Notes: generated from the sequence alone by a model not told the origin. A stretch of 64,000 nt of DNA from Hyphomicrobiales bacterium (GCA_025359045.1 JANYHN010000051.1:1-64000), one strand, 5' to 3'; shown: positions 53,097 to 62,412, counted from the first letter of the stretch. Made by a program: numbers and translations.

Positions 53097-54751
53097 GCCG
53101 AAACAGACTTAAGAGCAACACTGACTGGCCTTGCAATATCGGAAGCACTGGCACGCGGCATCGGCAGATAAGTGGCTTGCATATTATTTGCCAAAGCTCT
53201 GGCAGATTTTTGCGGCTCTGGCGATACATCGATAACCATTGCATCAAACCCCTCCGCCGCAAAAAGCTTTGCCGCCGATTGCGTTTCTTCCAACGCCGTT
53301 ACTTTATTGCCTAAGCCAGAGCGAGTAATATTGGCTTTTCCGTCTGTCAGCACAATGACGATTGGATTACCGCCAGCTCGGCGCACTTGCACTGCAAGCC
53401 CGTAAGCTTCATCCAAGCCGGATGCTAAAGGTGTTCCACCGCCTCCGGGCAAGCCCGCAAGGGCGCGCTTTGCGCGCTCTAATGACCGGGTTGGCGGCAG
53501 AAGCAACTCAGCTTTTTTGCCCCTAAAGGCAACAAGTGCCACGCGGTCTCGCCGAACGTAACATTCAGCCAATATCGTTTCGACTGCGCCTTTTGCTTCA
53601 GCCAAGCGTTGGAAAGCTGTCGAGCCTGAGGCATCTACAGCAAAAATTGCCGTTGCCTCATTGCGTTGCTTGATGCGAGACACGCGAAAATCATCGCGAG
53701 TTACGACCATACGGTCTGTCCCTGCCAACTTGCGGCGCATCGGTTGCCAAGGTGCTGCATTGCGCAACGTTGCTAGAATATCGAGGCGCTGACCTGCCAA
53801 AGAGGAAGCTCGCTTATGGCCAATCCGCCTGCCCCTTTGTCCACCTGATTTCCGAGGGCTGGCCGCCTTGAAATTGCGCCCTGCCCCGCGCTTGCCCAAA
53901 CCGTCGGCGGCCAAGTTCAACAGATTTGCTGGCAGCGCCGCCTTAATAGCTTCAAGGATCAACTCTGCATCGCCCGGATTTTGTTCCGTGTTATTTTCAG
54001 TTTCACCGGCGTCAGGCGATTGTGATGGCGGTGGCGGTTGTTGTTGTTCATCGTCTTGTTGTTGAGGTGGCGCATTTTGTGCTCGGTGCGCCAACACCAA
54101 ACGTGCAGCCATAGCAACGCTACCCTCGTCAACTTGTTTGTCTTGCAATGCTGCAATTGCGCGAGCTGTCGCCACCGCCTGCAATACAAAGCGTGGTGAG
54201 CTGATGCCAATTGCCAATGCCGCAGCGCATAAATCTTGCATCCACTTTGGATCAATAGCTGTATTTCCAAGTCTAGTTTTTGCGCGTTGAATAACGGCAC
54301 TCGTCCAATATGGTTCTGCAGGCTCATCCACAACAAAGGGCAAACGGGCTTCAAGCTTTGCTGCCAAAATTGCTTCCGGGTCAAAAGGATCCATTACAGC
54401 GATCAGCAATATTTGACTTCTATCCAGCGCTTGGGACAGCAACGACGTGCACGCGACATCTAACCTTTCAGCACGGCGCACCATTAATCGCGGGTGAGTG
54501 GCGAGAAGCCCTTCGGTATAAACAGGTTTGCCAAAAGCCAAAGTTGCGGCAAGATCGACTGAACCGGATAAAGCTTCAGCGGACATCGTGGATGAAACTA
54601 TTCGTAATGCCCCACCAGGTTCGGTCGCATTGCCAAATGCTGCGTTGAAATCATCCACAACCTCGGTGGCTACTAAGGCTCCGCCAAGATCTGACCCCCC
54701 GAGGGCCAAGAGCCCTACGATCCAAGTGGCGTCATTGATCTCTTCGTTCAT
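53093..54751 (-). CDS. bchD: Mg-chelatase subunit D (BchD)
   Basis: 552-residue AAA+ subunit with inactive ATPase site, a Gln/Pro/acidic linker near residues 235-265 (QQQDDEQQQPPPPSQSPD), and a C-terminal von Willebrand A domain whose MIDAS motif DASGS lies in IFAVDASGSTAF. Bridges BchI and BchH. Its ATG at 54751 overlaps the bchI stop (TGATG); a GTG three bases earlier is unnecessary. Confidence 0.96.
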   Translation of the reverse strand: MNEEINDATWIVGLLALGGSDLGGALVATEVVDDFNAAFGNATEPGGALRIVSSTMSAEALSGSVDLAATLAFGKPVYTEGLLATHPRLMVRRAERLDVACTSLLSQALDRSQILLIAVMDPFDPEAILAAKLEARLPFVVDEPAEPYWTSAVIQRAKTRLGNTAIDPKWMQDLCAAALAIGISSPRFVLQAVATARAIAALQDKQVDEGSVAMAARLVLAHRAQNAPPQQQDDEQQQPPPPSQSPDAGETENNTEQNPGDAELILEAIKAALPANLLNLAADGLGKRGAGRNFKAASPRKSGGQRGRRIGHKRASSLAGQRLDILATLRNAAPWQPMRRKLAGTDRMVVTRDDFRVSRIKQRNEATAIFAVDASGSTAFQRLAEAKGAVETILAECYVRRDRVALVAFRGKKAELLLPPTRSLERAKRALAGLPGGGGTPLASGLDEAYGLAVQVRRAGGNPIVIVLTDGKANITRSGLGNKVTALEETQSAAKLFAAEGFDAMVIDVSPEPQKSARALANNMQATYLPMPRASASDIARPVSVALKSVSA

Positions 54752-55809
54752 CACAGTCCCAAGACTTCAACGATAGCGCGTTCAATGCGCGCCGTTGAAC
54801 CTGTCTCTTCCAAGGGATTGCGGCGCAGTCTGTGGCGCAGAGACGGTAATGCCATGCGCTTTATATGTGAGAGGGCAACAGTCTTTTGTTTCTCAAAAGC
54901 TGCAAGTGCCCGCGCAGCACGAATGATCGTAAGTTGTCCGCGCAGACCATCAGTTTTGAGCGCAATACAAAGCGTGGCTGCCGCTTCTTGCACGGCGTCC
55001 GGCACCACAACATCTTTTAATTTCTTTCGTCCCGCTTCAATGCGCCCGCGCAATTTTTGTTCTTCGTCTTTCCACTGCTCAAGAAAAGTTTCTGAATCGC
55101 GCTCATATGAATCACGTCGCTTCACGATCTCCACCCAACTGGCGACATCTTGTGGCGTTTTAACTTCAACTGACAAACCAAAGCGATCAAGCAACTGTGG
55201 GCGCAATTCCCCCTCCTCTGGATTGCCGCTGCCAATCAATACAAACCGCGCTGGATGGCGCACACTCAAGCCCTCACGCTCAAACAAATTTTCGCCCGAT
55301 GCCGCCACATCAAGCAGCAAATCCACCAGATGATCTTCGAGTAAGTTGACTTCATCAATATAAAGATAGCCGCGATTAGCTTTGGCAAGCAGACCCGGTT
55401 CGAAAACTTTTTCGCCCCGAGACAAAGCCCTTTCCAAATCCAGTGCCCCAGCCACACGGTCTTCCGTGGCACCGAGCGGTAGATCTAGTACCGGCACTTG
55501 AATGGTTTCTGAAACAAGTTTGTTTGCTGTGCGGCATTCTTCACAGGCTGATTGCGGTTGTGCCGGATCACAATGATAAGGGCAGCCTTTAACCGCTTTG
55601 ATGGGGGGCAGCAAAGAAGCAAATGCACGCACTGTGGTCGATTTCCCAGTACCGCGATCACCCATGGCGAGTAACCCACCAATCAAAGGATCAACTGCCG
55701 TAAGAAGGAGGCAGGTTTTCAGCTCCTGCTGACCTTCTATAGCTGAAAATGGGAAGACTGGCCTTTTAATTGCGCCCTTAGCAGGCTCTTTTTTGTTAAG
55801 ATTTGTCAT
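54751..55809 (-). CDS. bchI: Mg-chelatase ATPase subunit I (BchI)
   Basis: AAA+ ATPase that drives Mg insertion; 352 residues. FPFSAIEGQQELKTCLLL near residue 20, Walker A MGDRGTGKSTTVRA near 55, Walker B LYIDEVNLLEDHLVD and the arginine-finger region RFGLSVEV. The ATG at 55809 is chosen; an upstream in-frame start at 55824 is possible. Its operator is 56 bases upstream. Confidence 0.97.
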   Translation of the reverse strand: MTNLNKKEPAKGAIKRPVFPFSAIEGQQELKTCLLLTAVDPLIGGLLAMGDRGTGKSTTVRAFASLLPPIKAVKGCPYHCDPAQPQSACEECRTANKLVSETIQVPVLDLPLGATEDRVAGALDLERALSRGEKVFEPGLLAKANRGYLYIDEVNLLEDHLVDLLLDVAASGENLFEREGLSVRHPARFVLIGSGNPEEGELRPQLLDRFGLSVEVKTPQDVASWVEIVKRRDSYERDSETFLEQWKDEEQKLRGRIEAGRKKLKDVVVPDAVQEAAATLCIALKTDGLRGQLTIIRAARALAAFEKQKTVALSHIKRMALPSLRHRLRRNPLEETGSTARIERAIVEVLGL

Positions 55810-55864
55810 CAAAAATAGTCTCAATCTAAATGCTCGTCCGTTAATCTGCCATGAGCTAGGCTGG

Positions 55865-55882
55865 TGTCAACCAAAATAGACA
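55865..55882. promoter_or_regulatory. PpsR operator upstream of bchI
   Basis: Exact TGT-CAACCAAAATAG-ACA, 55 bases before the bchI ATG, in the 187-base gap between bchI and the downstream-facing end of the kinase gene. Marks the right border of the PGC. Confidence 0.88.
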
Positions 55883-55995
55883 CTTTTATGAGAGACGCTT
55901 TAAAATACAAATCTTATTGAGCCGCCCCCTACACTCATCCCTGCTAAGGCCCGAATGACAGGGTTAGAAATGACCTATTTTAATGTGATCGCACT

Positions 55996-58011
55996 CTATA
56001 AATTTAACATTGTGCCGTTAAATGCCGCAATTGTCTGATTTGCAACTTCATTCAAATGCTGCAAGTGACTTGCAAGCACCTCTTCCGCCATTTCACCATA
56101 ACCAACTTCAATGGCCGCCGCTTGACTGCGCAATCGTTTAGCTCCGACGGTGGCGCAGATGCCTGAAAGTGCATGTGTTGCTCTTCGTACACCTTCCAAG
56201 TCGCGTTGCGAGAAAGCCTTGTCGGCCATTGGGCATCGCAGCTCAACCTCAGCAATAAACTGTCTCAGCACAACTGGCAAAATATCTGCACCCAACTCTT
56301 CGGCTAATTTTTCGAGTTCAGAGTTTTCGATCAATGGTAATTTGCTTGGGATATAGCCCGTGGAAATGTCCTGAATTTTTGAATCAAATATTTCTATATC
56401 AACCAATGCCGCTAGAATATCAGATTTCCGAATTGGCTTGGGAAGGTATCTGGACATGCCAGCTTCCAGGAATCGCTCACGATCGCCGACCACAGCATTT
56501 GCGGTCATAGCAATTATTGGAACTTTATTTTTAGATTCCGGCAGTGCGCGAATAAGAAATGCTGCTTCCAGCCCGTCCATTACAGGCATCGATATGTCCA
56601 TGAATATTACATCAAAGTCTTCGCTTTGAACCTTAGCAAGGGCTTCAGTTCCATCGATTGCAGTTTCGACACTGTGGCCAGCAGCAGTCAACATGCGTAC
56701 GGCGACCATTTGGTTAGTTAGATTGTCTTCGGCCAACAATATGCGCAAATTTTTTAGTTTTGGCTGTGGTGCGAATTCAACAATTTCTGGATTCAATTTT
56801 TTAAAGTTAGGTTCAGTTTCTTCTAAAATCAACTCAAACCAAAAATGGCTGCCGCTCCCGATTTTGCTTAAGACACCAGTTTGTCCTCCCATCGCTGTTA
56901 CCAGTATTTTGCTAATTGCCAATCCCAAGCCAGTTCCACCTGACGGCCGCTTATAGCTGTTATCAACCATCGAAAATTCCTTGAATAGATTTTCAATGCT
57001 TTCTGGTGAAATGCCAATTCCCGTATCAAAAACTGAAAATTGAAAGCGCGAAGGATTATCGTCGCTATCGAGTTTTTTTACTTCAAATCTAACCACTCCA
57101 TCAGTTGTAAATTTAACGGCATTCGATGCAAAATTGAGCAGGATTTGGCGCAAGCGCATAGCATCACCCAAGAGCCAATCAGGCACATCACAACCGATGT
57201 TAATTTCAATAGTGTTATTTTGAGCCCTTGCGTGGCTCGCCAAAATACTTGCGACTGAATTAACGAGCTCTCCTACATTGAAGGGCGCAAGTTCGAGATC
57301 GAGCTTACCCGCCTCCATTTTAGAGAAATCCAGCACATCACTAATTTGGCTGAGCAATGCTTCTCCCGATTTTATGGCAGTCATTACCAAACCAGATTGA
57401 TCAGAGTTCAGTGTCGTATTTTCTAATAAATCAAGACACCCAATCACCCCATTTAGAGGCGTGCGCATTTCGTGGCTCATGACGGCTAGAAAGCTGGCCT
57501 TGGCAAGATTTGCAGCCGTCGCAGTTTCGAGCGCTTGTTGCAGATTTGCTTCAACTTCCAAGCGCTTTTCAATGTTGCGCAAGTACGCCACAAATACAGG
57601 GTTATCCAAACCGCGAGATACGCCTAGTGCTAATTCAACCGGAATTTCATGACCTAACAAGTGCAGCGCTTGAATCTCTACGCGTTTGCCCAACACACTT
57701 GAATCCCCGGTCGCAAGGTAATGAGTCAAAATTCCGCGATGCGCAGCACGGCTCCGTTCGGGGAGAACGATATCGGCAAAATCATTACCAATAGCTTGGT
57801 CACGATTAAATCCGAAGCAAGCAATTGCTGCATTGTTCCAGTCTAAAACAATTCCCTTCGAATCCATAACAACAACGGGATCCAACGCAGATCGGAAAAT
57901 GGCGTTCAGCCGCAACAAACTGTTGGGCATAACACTTTTGCGTTTTAGGAAACGCCAGTTTTGTGTTATAAAGTATAGGACGCTAGCGATCAAAAGTGAA
58001 CCGAGCGCCAC
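55996..58011 (-). CDS. Hybrid histidine kinase (PAS-HisKA-HATPase-REC-HPt)
   Basis: 671-residue membrane sensor: one short N-terminal hydrophobic segment (1-17), PAS domain about 33-145, HisKA with phospho-His180 in VMSHEMRTPLNG, HATPase with N-box NFASNAVKF and G-box DTGIGIS/GGTGLGLAIS, receiver with Asp in FMDISMPVMDG near residue 475, and a C-terminal HPt domain with ATHALSG near 618. Start is a GTG directly after an in-frame TAG, 33 bases downstream of the sigma-54 activator gene, without a clear ribosome site; translation may be coupled or the N-terminus shortened. A phosphorelay with its upstream activator is the likely role. Confidence 0.9.
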   Translation of the reverse strand: MALGSLLIASVLYFITQNWRFLKRKSVMPNSLLRLNAIFRSALDPVVVMDSKGIVLDWNNAAIACFGFNRDQAIGNDFADIVLPERSRAAHRGILTHYLATGDSSVLGKRVEIQALHLLGHEIPVELALGVSRGLDNPVFVAYLRNIEKRLEVEANLQQALETATAANLAKASFLAVMSHEMRTPLNGVIGCLDLLENTTLNSDQSGLVMTAIKSGEALLSQISDVLDFSKMEAGKLDLELAPFNVGELVNSVASILASHARAQNNTIEINIGCDVPDWLLGDAMRLRQILLNFASNAVKFTTDGVVRFEVKKLDSDDNPSRFQFSVFDTGIGISPESIENLFKEFSMVDNSYKRPSGGTGLGLAISKILVTAMGGQTGVLSKIGSGSHFWFELILEETEPNFKKLNPEIVEFAPQPKLKNLRILLAEDNLTNQMVAVRMLTAAGHSVETAIDGTEALAKVQSEDFDVIFMDISMPVMDGLEAAFLIRALPESKNKVPIIAMTANAVVGDRERFLEAGMSRYLPKPIRKSDILAALVDIEIFDSKIQDISTGYIPSKLPLIENSELEKLAEELGADILPVVLRQFIAEVELRCPMADKAFSQRDLEGVRRATHALSGICATVGAKRLRSQAAAIEVGYGEMAEEVLASHLQHLNEVANQTIAAFNGTMLNL

Positions 58012-58043
58012 CTAGAAAATCTTCGCGATAGCGTGCAGCAAAA

Positions 58044-59480
58044 CTAAGCGCTCCTACTGACCATTGCCTCGAACTCTAATTTCTTTCGGTAGAGTGTTGA
58101 GGCGCCAATTTCAAGATAGGCGGCTGCTCTCGTTACGTTGCCATCACAAATGCGCAATGCGTTCATGATTGCATCACGTTCAATCTGCCAAAGGGGAAGC
58201 AGGTGAGTGCGAGAATTTGAAAATGTCTCTATGGATTTTGAGACAAAATTATCAGGCACAGAGGGCTTTGCCGGTGACAGAAACTTTGGCTGGTTATCAT
58301 CTATCCATTTGGGCAACATTGTTTGTTCTATAATTTTACCTTGATTCAAAACGACCGCATTACGCAGTGCATTTTGCAGTTCGCGGATATTTCCTGGCCA
58401 ATTATAGTTGGTAATTTTTTCTTCAGCTTCGGGTGAGAAAGTTTTGAATTCCTTGTTTTCTTCTTTAGAAAACCGTGCCAGCATTCGGTTGGCAATAAGC
58501 ATAATGTCATCACCACGGTCACGCAGAGGCGGTAACTGCATCGGTATGACATGTAATCGATAGTACAGATCTTCGCGGAAGCGACCCTCTGCGACTTCAA
58601 CCTTAGGGTCTCTATTGGTGGCGCAGACAACACGTAAATTTGCATGTTCGGTTTTGCTAGATCCTACGCGCTGATAGCTGCCGGTTTGAATAAGGCGCAA
58701 AAGTTTTGCCTGCAAATCGAATTCCATTTCGCATATTTCATCAAGGAACAGAGTTCCACCATCTGCTTCCATTGCCGCCCCAACGCGGTCGGACGTTGCA
58801 CCGCTGAAGGCTCCTTTGACATGGCCAAAAATTTCTGATTCCATAAGTCCATGCGGAATTGCAGCACAATTAATAGGGACAAAGGTCTTTCTGGCACGAT
58901 CACTTGCATTGTGTATGGCCGATGCACAAAGCTCTTTTCCTGTTCCACTTTCACCCGTAATAAATACCGTCGCCTGTGAAGGTGCGGCACTTTCAATCAT
59001 TCGATAGACGAGTTGCATAGGCTCCGATGCGCCGTAGAACCCATAAAATGTGTCGCGGAGTAGATCCGTGGAAAGCGAAAGAGTTTTTTCTTTTGGCGCC
59101 GCTCGTGCCAAAGCATTACGAACGGTGGTGCATAGTCTTTCAGAGTTGAGCGGTTTCACAACATAATCAAACGCGCCCATCCGCATAGCTTCAATGGCTG
59201 TTCCAAGAGAGGCATTACCCGTGATCACAATAACGGAAGTTTCCGGGTGTTCAGCCCGAACGCGTGTGAGAATGCCTAGTCCCTCTGAATCGGGTAAACC
59301 AAGGTCTAAAATTAGGACCTTAGGTGGGCATTTTGCGAATTCTTCAAGGCATTTCGTGGCCGTATCGACAGCTATCAAGGGCGAACCAATTGACCGCAAA
59401 TATTGCAGATATACCGTCGTGAGTGGTAACATATCTTCGACCAGTAAAATGCAATCAGAATTTGACCTGCCAACACTCAT
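58044..59480 (-). CDS. Sigma-54-dependent response regulator (NtrC family)
   Basis: 478-residue activator: receiver with Asp59 in ILDLGLPDSEG, AAA+ domain with Walker A TGESGTGKE near 178 and the sigma-54-contact loop GAFSGA (GAFTGA in most), Walker B GTLFLDEICEM, and a C-terminal Fis-type helix-turn-helix (RICDGNVTRAAAYLEIGAST). The Ser in GAFSGA is a tolerated variant. Its likely targets are the two sigma-54-type promoters at 62.1 and 62.4 kb in the neighbouring polysaccharide locus (inference). Confidence 0.93.
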   Translation of the reverse strand: MSVGRSNSDCILLVEDMLPLTTVYLQYLRSIGSPLIAVDTATKCLEEFAKCPPKVLILDLGLPDSEGLGILTRVRAEHPETSVIVITGNASLGTAIEAMRMGAFDYVVKPLNSERLCTTVRNALARAAPKEKTLSLSTDLLRDTFYGFYGASEPMQLVYRMIESAAPSQATVFITGESGTGKELCASAIHNASDRARKTFVPINCAAIPHGLMESEIFGHVKGAFSGATSDRVGAAMEADGGTLFLDEICEMEFDLQAKLLRLIQTGSYQRVGSSKTEHANLRVVCATNRDPKVEVAEGRFREDLYYRLHVIPMQLPPLRDRGDDIMLIANRMLARFSKEENKEFKTFSPEAEEKITNYNWPGNIRELQNALRNAVVLNQGKIIEQTMLPKWIDDNQPKFLSPAKPSVPDNFVSKSIETFSNSRTHLLPLWQIERDAIMNALRICDGNVTRAAAYLEIGASTLYRKKLEFEAMVSRSA

Positions 59481-59632
59481 TTGAAATTCCCTTCCACACT
59501 AAAATTAGCAAAATAAACAATTCATGATTGTATTTATAAATTTTACAACTAAAGGTAACATGGCAGGGCTTTGCTAACAAATTGCTCCAAAACAGAGTAA
59601 ATATTCTATGAACTTGTGGAAATACTGATCGA

Positions 59633-60532
59633 TCAGGCAGAAAATGACGGGCTGTGCCCTGCAACTACGCGGTGATCATTGAAGTTTGCCAATACTTGTC
59701 TTTTGACGCAGTAAATGTAGGCACCATCTACAATTGAATCTGAGATCGTAACACCTCGACCAACATAGGTTCCTGGCAAGATAACACTGTTTCTAATGAT
59801 AGCGCCTTTGTCGATGATTGCTTCATCTCCAATGACCGTAAATGGTCCCAGTTCCACACCTTTTTCAATCAAACAATTTTTTCCGATCACCACGCTTCGT
59901 GCTGGGGCGCGTTCAAACAGCACCTTCGTTCCAACACCAATCATAATGTGATCAGGCGTGGGGCGACCAGCAGTTCGAACGCCAGGTACGAGACCACTTA
60001 GTGCCATGACGTTTGCGCTGTGATATGTAGATGGTGTATCAATCAAACAGGGGTGCAACCTGCAAGTTGCGCGCACATTTTCCCAAGAAATGCCGCTGAT
60101 ACTGGCATCACCGCCGCTGGGTAAGGCAATTCCCAATGCTGTGTAAATGTCTGCGGAAGATTGGGCCTCACCTCGCCTTACCGCTTCTTCAAGAAGCCCA
60201 AATGGGCGCAACATGTCGCCGCGCACCATTATCCATGAATCGCCTATATTGACTATGGATCGCGATATTGCTGTCAGATTTTTAAAAGAAATATTTGATG
60301 AGATATGATCAATGAGCATACCCCACCTACTTCCATTCCCAATATGATTTTCAATGGAATCATCTCCATTCGCCGAAAGTATAGTTGCTGTGCGAACGCC
60401 AACTTCAAACAGTTCTTCAATCGTAATATCGATCAGCGGCTTATTTCCAATGGTCAACATTGCAACGGGACGATACTGCGTAAAGGGAGCTAAATCATAT
60501 CTATTTCTATCGGCAAGAATTATTGCGTGCAT
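59633..60532 (-). CDS. Nucleotidyltransferase-like protein with left-handed beta-helix
   Basis: 299 residues: an N-terminal sugar-nucleotidyltransferase fold (MHAIILADRNRYDLAPFT, then RPVAMLTIGNKPLID) and C-terminal hexapeptide repeats (VVIGKNCLIEKGVELGPFTV, then DEAIIDKGAIIRNSVILPG). The usual GGxGTRL signature after the first strand is replaced by ADRNRYDL, so catalysis is doubtful. The ATG at 60532 has GGAGAC upstream. It follows the WecG/sugar-transferase gene by 25 bases, probably one operon for exopolysaccharide precursor handling or regulation. Confidence 0.82.
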   Translation of the reverse strand: MHAIILADRNRYDLAPFTQYRPVAMLTIGNKPLIDITIEELFEVGVRTATILSANGDDSIENHIGNGSRWGMLIDHISSNISFKNLTAISRSIVNIGDSWIMVRGDMLRPFGLLEEAVRRGEAQSSADIYTALGIALPSGGDASISGISWENVRATCRLHPCLIDTPSTYHSANVMALSGLVPGVRTAGRPTPDHIMIGVGTKVLFERAPARSVVIGKNCLIEKGVELGPFTVIGDEAIIDKGAIIRNSVILPGTYVGRGVTISDSIVDGAYIYCVKRQVLANFNDHRVVAGHSPSFSA

Positions 60533-60557
60533 AATATTTGTCTCCAATCAAAGTTGT

Positions 60558-62090
60558 TTAATAGGCGCCCTTGCCAGATAAAATAGCGGGCAATGTTCGC
60601 AAAATCAGACTGATGTCCGAAGAAATTGAGGGGTAGAAAACATAGTCAAGATCCATTTCAACTTGTTTTTCCCATGGCACTTCAGCCCGCCCTGAGACTT
60701 GCCAAATGCAAGTAATTCTCGGCTTCGTATCAAGACGCCCAAATTCATGAATTTTATATTTTACGACTTCATTTTCGAGATTTGGTCGGGGCCCGACAAT
60801 CGACATTGACCCCATGAGTACATTCAGCAATTGCGGCAGCTCATCAATCGACGCACGACGAATGATGCGGCCCACGCGGGTAACGCGGGGGTCACTCTTC
60901 ATTTTGAAATGTAAGCCGTTGCGATCGCTCTGGGCCAAGAGCGCGGCTCGTAGAGCTTCAGCATCGATAAACATGGAACGGAACTTCCACATAAGAAAAC
61001 GGCTTCCGCCTTGACCGACGCGTTTTTGTGAAAAGAAAACAGGGCCAGGCGATTCCAATTTAATCGCTATTGCAATCAATAGAAAGAATGGCGTCAAAAC
61101 CAAAAGGCCGACACTCGCTAAACACACATCAAGCAATCGTTTAGTCGTTGAAAATAAACGTTGTCGCATTTTCCAGGTCACAGGCAAAGACCGAGCATTG
61201 AGGCGAGCAGATGTCGTACTCCAGCCGAACTTTGGTCGACTTTGCATTTCTTTCTGATCACGCCAACAGCGAAAAAGAAAAAGAGGATTTCCCACAAAAT
61301 ATCGTCGCCACATTCGCGCAGGCTCCTGCAAAAACCGCCAAATCCATTCAAAGCCGGCTTCGCGCAGCCATAACGGAGCCCGTGAAATTCGGCCGCTGTA
61401 AAAATCAAACAATCCACCTACGCCAATGGCCACACTTGGAACTAGGCGTGCATGATTGGTCTCAATCCACATGTCTTGGCGTGGGGCACCCAAAGCAACC
61501 AACAAAATATGAGCATTTGAAGCGTTGATTGAACTAATGACACGTTCGGTTTCACCATCGGTAAAATAGCCGTCTTGGGTTCCTGCAATTTTTAAAGTTG
61601 GGTATTGCCGCGTCATGTTTTGTGCAACCGCGGCAGCCACACCGGGTGCTGCACCCAGCAGGTAAATGGATAATCCCTTTTCAGATGCCGTTTTGCAAAG
61701 GAGCGGAAACATGTCCGTTCCATTCACATTGCCAACGACATTGATTCCCCGCATGAGACCTGCCATTCGGATTCCACTTCCATCTGCAAACACCATAGAT
61801 TGGCGTGATAAAACGCGGCCATAAGCGGCATCACACTTGGCACGGTTCAAACAGTCAGCATTAACAAATGCAAAAGATCGCTTCTCCCTCTCCTGTGCAG
61901 ATCCAATTACTTTTTCCAATGCTTGCGACATTGTAAGATTATCGATCTCAATGCCGAAAATACGATACTTCTTCGGCTGAAGGCCAAGGTTTGCAGTCAT
62001 CAACCATTTGAACCCCTGCTTTATGAGTTGAGTTGGCTTCATAGATAGACGCGAGTGCTCAGAATTACCGAGTTGAATAGTCGTTTCCAT
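60558..62090 (-). CDS. WecG/TagA glycosyltransferase fused to undecaprenyl sugar transferase
   Basis: 510 residues with two enzymes normally separate. Residues about 40-260 are a WecG/TagA/CpsF glycosyltransferase (FAFVNADCLNRA, then NGTDMFPLLCKTASEKGLSI and ALGAPRQDMWIE). Residues about 318-510 are a bacterial sugar transferase of the initiating polyisoprenyl-phosphate type (TKRLLDVCLASVGLLVL, then SQKRVGQGGSRFLMWKFRSM, VGPRPNLENEV and WQVSGRAEVPWEK). Such a protein could both start and extend the lipid-linked repeat of an exopolysaccharide. AGGAAAG precedes the ATG, and a sigma-54-type promoter lies 45 bases upstream. Confidence 0.93.
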   Translation of the reverse strand: METTIQLGNSEHSRLSMKPTQLIKQGFKWLMTANLGLQPKKYRIFGIEIDNLTMSQALEKVIGSAQEREKRSFAFVNADCLNRAKCDAAYGRVLSRQSMVFADGSGIRMAGLMRGINVVGNVNGTDMFPLLCKTASEKGLSIYLLGAAPGVAAAVAQNMTRQYPTLKIAGTQDGYFTDGETERVISSINASNAHILLVALGAPRQDMWIETNHARLVPSVAIGVGGLFDFYSGRISRAPLWLREAGFEWIWRFLQEPARMWRRYFVGNPLFLFRCWRDQKEMQSRPKFGWSTTSARLNARSLPVTWKMRQRLFSTTKRLLDVCLASVGLLVLTPFFLLIAIAIKLESPGPVFFSQKRVGQGGSRFLMWKFRSMFIDAEALRAALLAQSDRNGLHFKMKSDPRVTRVGRIIRRASIDELPQLLNVLMGSMSIVGPRPNLENEVVKYKIHEFGRLDTKPRITCIWQVSGRAEVPWEKQVEMDLDYVFYPSISSDISLILRTLPAILSGKGAY

Positions 62091-62134
62091 TTGAGTTTGC
62101 TTTCCTGTTTCGTTTTTTTATTAAAAGCATCGTC

Positions 62135-62149
62135 GCAAGCGCTGTGCCG
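62135..62149 (-). promoter_or_regulatory. Sigma-54-type promoter for WecG-fusion gene
   Basis: Minus strand reads CGGCAC-AGCGC-TTGC: GG and GC separated by exactly 10 bases, matching TGGCAC-N5-TTGC except for the first base. The predicted start of transcription is about 30 bases before the ATG at 62090. Confidence 0.7.
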
Positions 62150-62360
62150 AATTTTAAAATTCAATCAACCCATTGAAATGACTAATCTTGCGCTAAGTCA
62201 CTGATTGCGATCTCTGACTTCGGGACGCATAACTGCTCCCATTTTGCTTCTCAAACAGAGAGATATGTCCATCATGGCAGTTCCAAGGAACATCGCAAAA
62301 TTCACTCTAAGTATATGATAAAAAAGATTTTATTTTGAAAAATGCGAGATACCGGCAGAG

Positions 62361-62375
62361 TGGCTCTGTTTTTGC
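62361..62375 (+). promoter_or_regulatory. Sigma-54-type promoter for pyruvyl transferase gene
   Basis: Plus strand reads TGGCTC-TGTTT-TTGC: GG-N10-GC, one mismatch from TGGCAC-N5-TTGC. The predicted start, near 62387, leaves about 25 bases to the ATG at 62413. Confidence 0.7.
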
Positions 62376-62412
62376 GACAGTGTTTGGTGAACTCATGAGA
62401 GCAAGCTGTGTA

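Larger units (their letters stand above)
62091..62412. other. Divergent promoter region of the polysaccharide locus
   Basis: About 320 bases between two divergent genes, holding two sigma-54-type promoter elements (listed separately), a perfect 14-base palindrome GAATTTTAAAATTC at 62149-62162, and a direct repeat TTGCGCTAAGTCA / TTGCGATCTCTGA (about 62190-62221) that could be an activator-binding site. No gene. Confidence 0.6.

Noticed and set aside
59560-59580. TGGCAGGGCTTTGC, a sigma-54-like element on the plus strand near the activator gene
   Set aside because: Spacing between GG and GC is nine bases rather than ten, and it points away from the activator gene.
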